A DNA stretch of 35,559 nt from Desulfobacterales bacterium (GTDB lineage: Bacteria; Desulfobacterota; Desulfobacteria; Desulfobacterales; JAFDHS01), in contig JAUUWG010000004.1 of NCBI GenBank assembly GCA_030589165.1, forward strand, positions 1-35,559. Reading direction: 5' to 3'. Positions within the stretch are counted from its first letter, which is position 1, and the number at the start of each line of letters is the position of its first letter. Below, piece by piece: positions 33,301-35,559 of the stretch. Under the pieces are notes generated by a model. That model worked only from the letters and a program-made list of their open reading frames with translations, was not told the origin of the DNA and searched no databases. A program made the translations under genes and the position numbers.

Positions 33301-35559
33301 CCGGCCAAGTCAAGTCACTGGATGCGTTAGTCAAGTACCTGGAGGAGAACGGCAAAATATCTTTGAAACCGGCGGTTTCCGTTCAGCGGATTGAAACGAA
33401 AAAAGTTGATGTTCCTCTGCCGGCAGATGACCTTGAGGTTGATTTCTACAAACATATTGATGGCGATATGGATTTTGAAACCTTTTTACAGGAAAACGAT
33501 GACGCCCTGAAAAAGGTATTATACAAGGAATTTTTAAAATCCAGGAGAGAAAAGGCCATTGAGGCTATTGAAAAATTTAATTTTTTTACCGGAAAGGTTG
33601 CCATATCCGGTGTCTCCATCGGCTTGCCCGGAACCGGCAATAAGGTTTTTAACACTGATAATTTTGATAAACTTCTGAGTGGGAACAATTTCATTGAGCC
33701 GTTGAATCAACAGGAAAAAGAAAGAATTGTCGATATGAATCTCACCCGGGTTTTTAAGGACCCGGAAGGACATGCCAAATTTGTTAAAATAGAGAGCACC
33801 GAAGAGGTGATTCAACTGGCCGGAAAGCTCGGATATTTTAACCTGAAAAATGAATATGGAATCGATTTTGATTATGACATTACTACTTCGCTGGCCATTG
33901 GCGCGGGTATCGAGGCTTTAAAAGATGCCAATATTCCTCTGGTCTTGAATTATAAGACAACATCCACCGGCAAACAAATACCCGCCGGGTTTTCTCTGCC
34001 GGAGCAGATGCAGGAGAATACCGGTGTTATCATCACGTCTCTTTTTCCAGGGTATGAAACCCTGATTAATGAGCTGAATAATTATTATTACAATAAATTC
34101 TATGTCAAACCGTATGATGAGCTTGAAAATATCTATTACCATCTGATGGAGAGTGTAAAAGATAAGGAGGTAAAGGAGCAGATAACCGACTGGTTCTTTA
34201 AAATTAAAGAGAGAAGAAAGGAATACGGTACCTACGAGTTTGAGCGAAACCTGTTGTTAAACATCATTCCTTTGGGTTCGGCGCACTTTGCCCAGTTGAT
34301 CAAAGCCAAGGGGCCAAATATGCAGTTAAGCGGGGCATGTGCCACAACAACCCAGGCGGTTGGCGTTGCAGAAGACTGGATTCGATCCGGAAGGTGTGAA
34401 CGGGTAATCATTATCGGTGGAGAGGCTGCGACCTCTCAAGCCCAGGGCCCATGGATCTGTTCAGGTTTTCTTGCTCTGGGTGCGGCTACGGTCAAAAAGA
34501 CCGTCGCGGAAGCTGCAAAGCCCTTTGATGTTACCAGAAACGGAACCATCCTGGGCAGCGGTGCCGTCTCCATTATCGTTGAACGTCAGGACAGAATAAA
34601 GAAAAGGGGCTTGAACGGTCAGGCGGAAGTCCTGGGTACCTATATGGGAAACAGCGCCTTCCATGCCACTAAAATCGATGTCAACCACCTGGCTGAGGAA
34701 ATGAAGCGTTTTATTTCAGGGGTCGAGGAACGTCACCATATCGAGAAGAAAGATTATACCGGTTCCATGGTATTCATGTCCCATGAGACCTTTACCCCGG
34801 CCAGAGGCGGTAGTGCCGCAGCAGAAGTTTCAGCCATAAAAAATACGTTCCCGGATCATTATCGGGATATAACCATTACCAATACCAAGGGTTTTACCGG
34901 ACATACACTGGGTGTGGGTATTGAAGATGCCGTTATCGTAAAGGCATTGCAAAAAGGGGTTGTCCCGCCGATCGCCAACTTAAAGAATGTGCCGGATGAA
35001 TTCAAGGACCTTAATCTCAATAAAAAGAATCGAGGCAGCTATGACTATGCCCTCCATTTTTCAGCGGGATTTGGTTCACACTTCTCCTTTTTATTCATCA
35101 GGAAAATAAAGGAGAATACCATTGATAATAACTCCAGGTACCACAAATGGTTAACGGAGATATCAGGCAGTACCGATCCGCTGTTGACGGTTATCAATAA
35201 CGCTCTTTGCGTGAAGCCGGATGATCTCGCCCCTGTTTTAAGATACGACCGGGCTGTTGAAGCGGTAATCGACACTGGGGCCGTACCACAGAAGGAGGCA
35301 CCTAAAGAGAAAGTCTATGAAGCAGTCACTGCCAAGCCTTTGCCTGTGTCACCGTCGGCTGCGACAGATACGGCCATCTTAAATACGGCCAAGGATATCA
35401 TCGCCAAGCAGACCGGGTATACGGTGGACATGCTCGAAGATGATCTGGATCTCGAGGCGGACCTGGGGAGCGACACGGTCAAGCAGGTGGAGATATTCGG
35501 CAAGATCTCCGAGCATTTTGATCTGAAGGTGCCCGAAGACTTGAAGCTTGCGGACCTGA
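27396..35559 (+). CDS. Giant PfaA/PKS-like synthase, 3' end outside the window
   Basis: The frame is open from ATG 27396 (AGGAGA 8 nt upstream) to the right edge, at least 2721 codons. Domains in order: a TIM-barrel-like segment (about 1-300, FIHGGVGFYTAAGMFAAGAAGVV) and a 2-nitropropane-dioxygenase-like flavin domain (about 335-600, LIQGPMANVSDN, EGTEAGGHVG); KS1 (about 695-1150, Cys905 in DAACATS, His1041, His1077); KS2 (about 1179-1620, Cys1383 in DASCASAS, but Phe1516 and Tyr1550 replace both His); acyltransferase (about 1669-1990, GQGAQH, Ser1759 in GHSIGEYSA, His1865); KS3 (about 2068-2590, Cys2315 in SGACATT, His2463, His2503); and an ACP-like domain with LGSDTVKQ (Thr2694 at the usual Ser). 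This resembles polyunsaturated-fatty-acid/secondary-lipid synthases, probably cytosolic and iterative. The product is unknown; reductase and further ACP domains may lie beyond the edge. Confidence 0.93.
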   Translation, partial: MIKRIVNSRLPLIVYNPPKVFDMDYFKETYNAGGLPVLDTEFFEYDETVEIIERLSNESILFGIRLFVKDQKLINFINERYLLNLDLIVFAYHQSDELSDFSFENTEYKFFIETLDIQINDTLDRISPHGLILKGNEAPGKVSRYASFVLMQWYLENSSHPVFIHGGVGFYTAAGMFAAGAAGVVLDDQLYLSEEAPLSDDFKAVIASLEEKDSVLVGQTLNVQYRFFAKLGTKIVKTLKEKEAFLCSESGLDSVLYNEITSNVVALDDPDSTPIQSLFYLGQDAVFSKYFVKQSKKLKDIIHAFFKHIEKMLLEVDEHDPLRPDSSLAREHGTKLPLIQGPMANVSDNADFALKVFENGGLPFFAMGNLPVNLAESMLSAGKEKVARFGAGLIGIEAFNRTIHDHFRLVKEYKVPFALFAGGVPSQVKDLESAGIKTYLHTPSLMMLENAVTHDCTRFIFEGTEAGGHVGSLTSCVLWELALERLFEQSDDMVGRQSLIFAGGVATASGSHFISGISSIFAKRGAKIGIQVGSAYLFTREIVDTGAIKKQYQDIICDRHQTFVIGNTVGLPSRTVLSPFSEKMIENEQQRIKEGMPLKERKTAFEGENMGSMLIASKCYSPVFNENREFVKLRNYTDEEQYRKGNFNVGDSLAFFSCCTAISDIHDRYFNSKDGLIHNLNSLEVFSSEDHQINDEIAVIGMGCIYPDAHDTQVLWENILSKKYSIKQLPKNRCDTDLYYDEDKTAEDKSYTRVAGVIDDFEFDYEKYGYTREKAENLSRTQQMILETAYQALADTGYIDENLRIKENLRKRTAVIVGTCLANELSYDLQLKYYYPEIKFNLDQIDAFKSLDQAERETFLEELKSRLYQGSAYDPAHGVTLNIEASRIAYHMGIEGVNYVVDAACATSFSAMDCGIKELLSGDHDMVIAGGANTNLAPEPFVGFCKMGALSADGSYPFDQRANGFVIGEGSGIVVLKRMKDAIRDNDKIFGIIKAMAASSDGKGKAIAAPNTLGQSYALTRCFEKIKTDVDFSDIDYIEAHGTSTIMGDIAELETLKQVYKSDTPIGISSIKSQIGHLLGGAGTAGFIKVLLAINHKTLPPNGLFETLAKKHDIENTPLYIIEEPAQWEVKEGKSRMAAVSSFGFGGINYHCAVEEYTKAYKPLPRSIFSNPEYDFNDDRIVIAGLGVVLPGAKNVEEFWDRLVEGKPVVSQIPDSRFHNDYYAQEPADSYYRIPKVKAGMVQDYKFNNVKYRIPPAAAKSVDRAQLFALDATSQAIERSNLQPQLVNGNKIGVVLGTISGEQNVENVLRVRTDFIKQVISEIPGTKTEVKAEISEKLSELLKNRYVKNTEDTIPGLLSNIVSGRIANFFNCNAANFVVDASCASASIAIELAVKGLKSKDYEYVITGGVDANLYPTIMLAFKRLSLLSDNECRFFDKNASGYIMGEGAAIQVMTTYKNAVKNKMPVIGELHNLSFQSSAPKHILSPSENCFSAVIDKCYKNTSVNKNQIDYLDVFGLCNVMLDQIEKQAIEASFNKDIYFGNTKPEFGYFKAANPAVVLTKLLLMNKHKKILPNNSYSPETTIIKQDSVLKPNKELLDVSDRHALNFASNVVGIGGNHGHMVVGSLPSWMTEEKLTDTVAKSVSQDVSARAEDQKAETGKVAKIKDGALVLLSGQGAQHAGMMQELYDSNKMIRDLMDQGEKIFQEMRGYSLLELMFGTNKEINSTENTQPAIFISSAAIYRYLQSKGFEPDAFIGHSIGEYSALYCSGILDFEDAMRLIIKRSDLMKKAADDFPGKIMVVFKNAEEVSSLIDASNIKNVYVANKNSENQTAVSGNEAEINDFCAFLKTEKVMFKKLALSGAFHTPLFKTAADQLKDYIGKLRFNDVDYSRIIANVTAEPYPNDAQAVKEILVKQITSPVEFVKSIENTRASGMTHFIEVGPGKILINLLKNINIKDYTCLPAVDPKAGQVKSLDALVKYLEENGKISLKPAVSVQRIETKKVDVPLPADDLEVDFYKHIDGDMDFETFLQENDDALKKVLYKEFLKSRREKAIEAIEKFNFFTGKVAISGVSIGLPGTGNKVFNTDNFDKLLSGNNFIEPLNQQEKERIVDMNLTRVFKDPEGHAKFVKIESTEEVIQLAGKLGYFNLKNEYGIDFDYDITTSLAIGAGIEALKDANIPLVLNYKTTSTGKQIPAGFSLPEQMQENTGVIITSLFPGYETLINELNNYYYNKFYVKPYDELENIYYHLMESVKDKEVKEQITDWFFKIKERRKEYGTYEFERNLLLNIIPLGSAHFAQLIKAKGPNMQLSGACATTTQAVGVAEDWIRSGRCERVIIIGGEAATSQAQGPWICSGFLALGAATVKKTVAEAAKPFDVTRNGTILGSGAVSIIVERQDRIKKRGLNGQAEVLGTYMGNSAFHATKIDVNHLAEEMKRFISGVEERHHIEKKDYTGSMVFMSHETFTPARGGSAAAEVSAIKNTFPDHYRDITITNTKGFTGHTLGVGIEDAVIVKALQKGVVPPIANLKNVPDEFKDLNLNKKNRGSYDYALHFSAGFGSHFSFLFIRKIKENTIDNNSRYHKWLTEISGSTDPLLTVINNALCVKPDDLAPVLRYDRAVEAVIDTGAVPQKEAPKEKVYEAVTAKPLPVSPSAATDTAILNTAKDIIAKQTGYTVDMLEDDLDLEADLGSDTVKQVEIFGKISEHFDLKVPEDLKLADL

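Overview
The window looks like chromosomal DNA of a Gram-negative anaerobe. The best guess is a Desulfobacterota (Desulfobacterales-type) sulfate reducer. This is inferred from four TonB-dependent outer-membrane receptors, membrane-anchored CobN-like chelatases next to DUF2149/DUF2162 genes, a sigma-54 activator, a PfaA-like iterative synthase, and many dispersed palindromic repeats. No rRNA, tRNA, CRISPR array or intact insertion sequence was seen.

Region 1 (about 0.3-7.3 kb) is a signalling module. On the minus strand, a possible GEMM-like (cyclic-di-GMP-I-like) leader RNA with an intrinsic terminator precedes a YfiN-type-sensor histidine kinase, a TonB-dependent receptor and a YfiR-family periplasmic protein. 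Divergent on the plus strand is a REC-REC-REC-GGDEF diguanylate cyclase with an intact inhibitory site. The probable logic is envelope or ligand sensing (receptor plus YfiR) through the kinase, with output to cyclic-di-GMP.

Region 2 (about 8.0-25.2 kb) is a cobalamin-controlled locus. Two full cobalamin riboswitches, each followed by a near-identical terminator hairpin, control (a) a BtuB-like receptor and (b) what looks like a seven-gene set: a second receptor, a DUF2162 membrane protein, a MotA/TolQ/ExbB proton channel, a DUF2149 ExbD-like partner, two tandem 1300-residue CobN-family proteins with a signal peptide and a C-terminal membrane anchor, and a third receptor. The composition resembles Bacteroidota hmu heme-uptake operons (receptor, CobN-like HmuS, ExbB-like and DUF2149 proteins), but here it sits under B12 control. 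I infer uptake and periplasmic processing of a corrinoid, tetrapyrrole or cobalt complex. No CobS/CobT, BtuCDF or TonB is encoded in the window.

Region 3 (about 25.5-35.6 kb) holds a minus-strand sigma-54 activator with an unfamiliar N-terminal region and, divergently, a giant PfaA/polyketide-synthase-like protein that runs off the right edge (at least 2721 codons). Its domain order is flavin-dioxygenase-like (two parts), KS1, KS2 (both catalytic His lost), AT, KS3, then an ACP whose phosphopantetheine Ser position is Thr. A near-consensus -24/-12 promoter lies just upstream, so the activator probably drives the synthase.

Intergenic spaces are rich in hairpin repeats: a 160-bp MITE-like element with TTA flanks at 27 kb, a 30-bp deletion derivative of it in the receptor leader at 8.4 kb, a CTAAAG-type repeat at 15.0 and 25.2 kb, and several lone palindromes.
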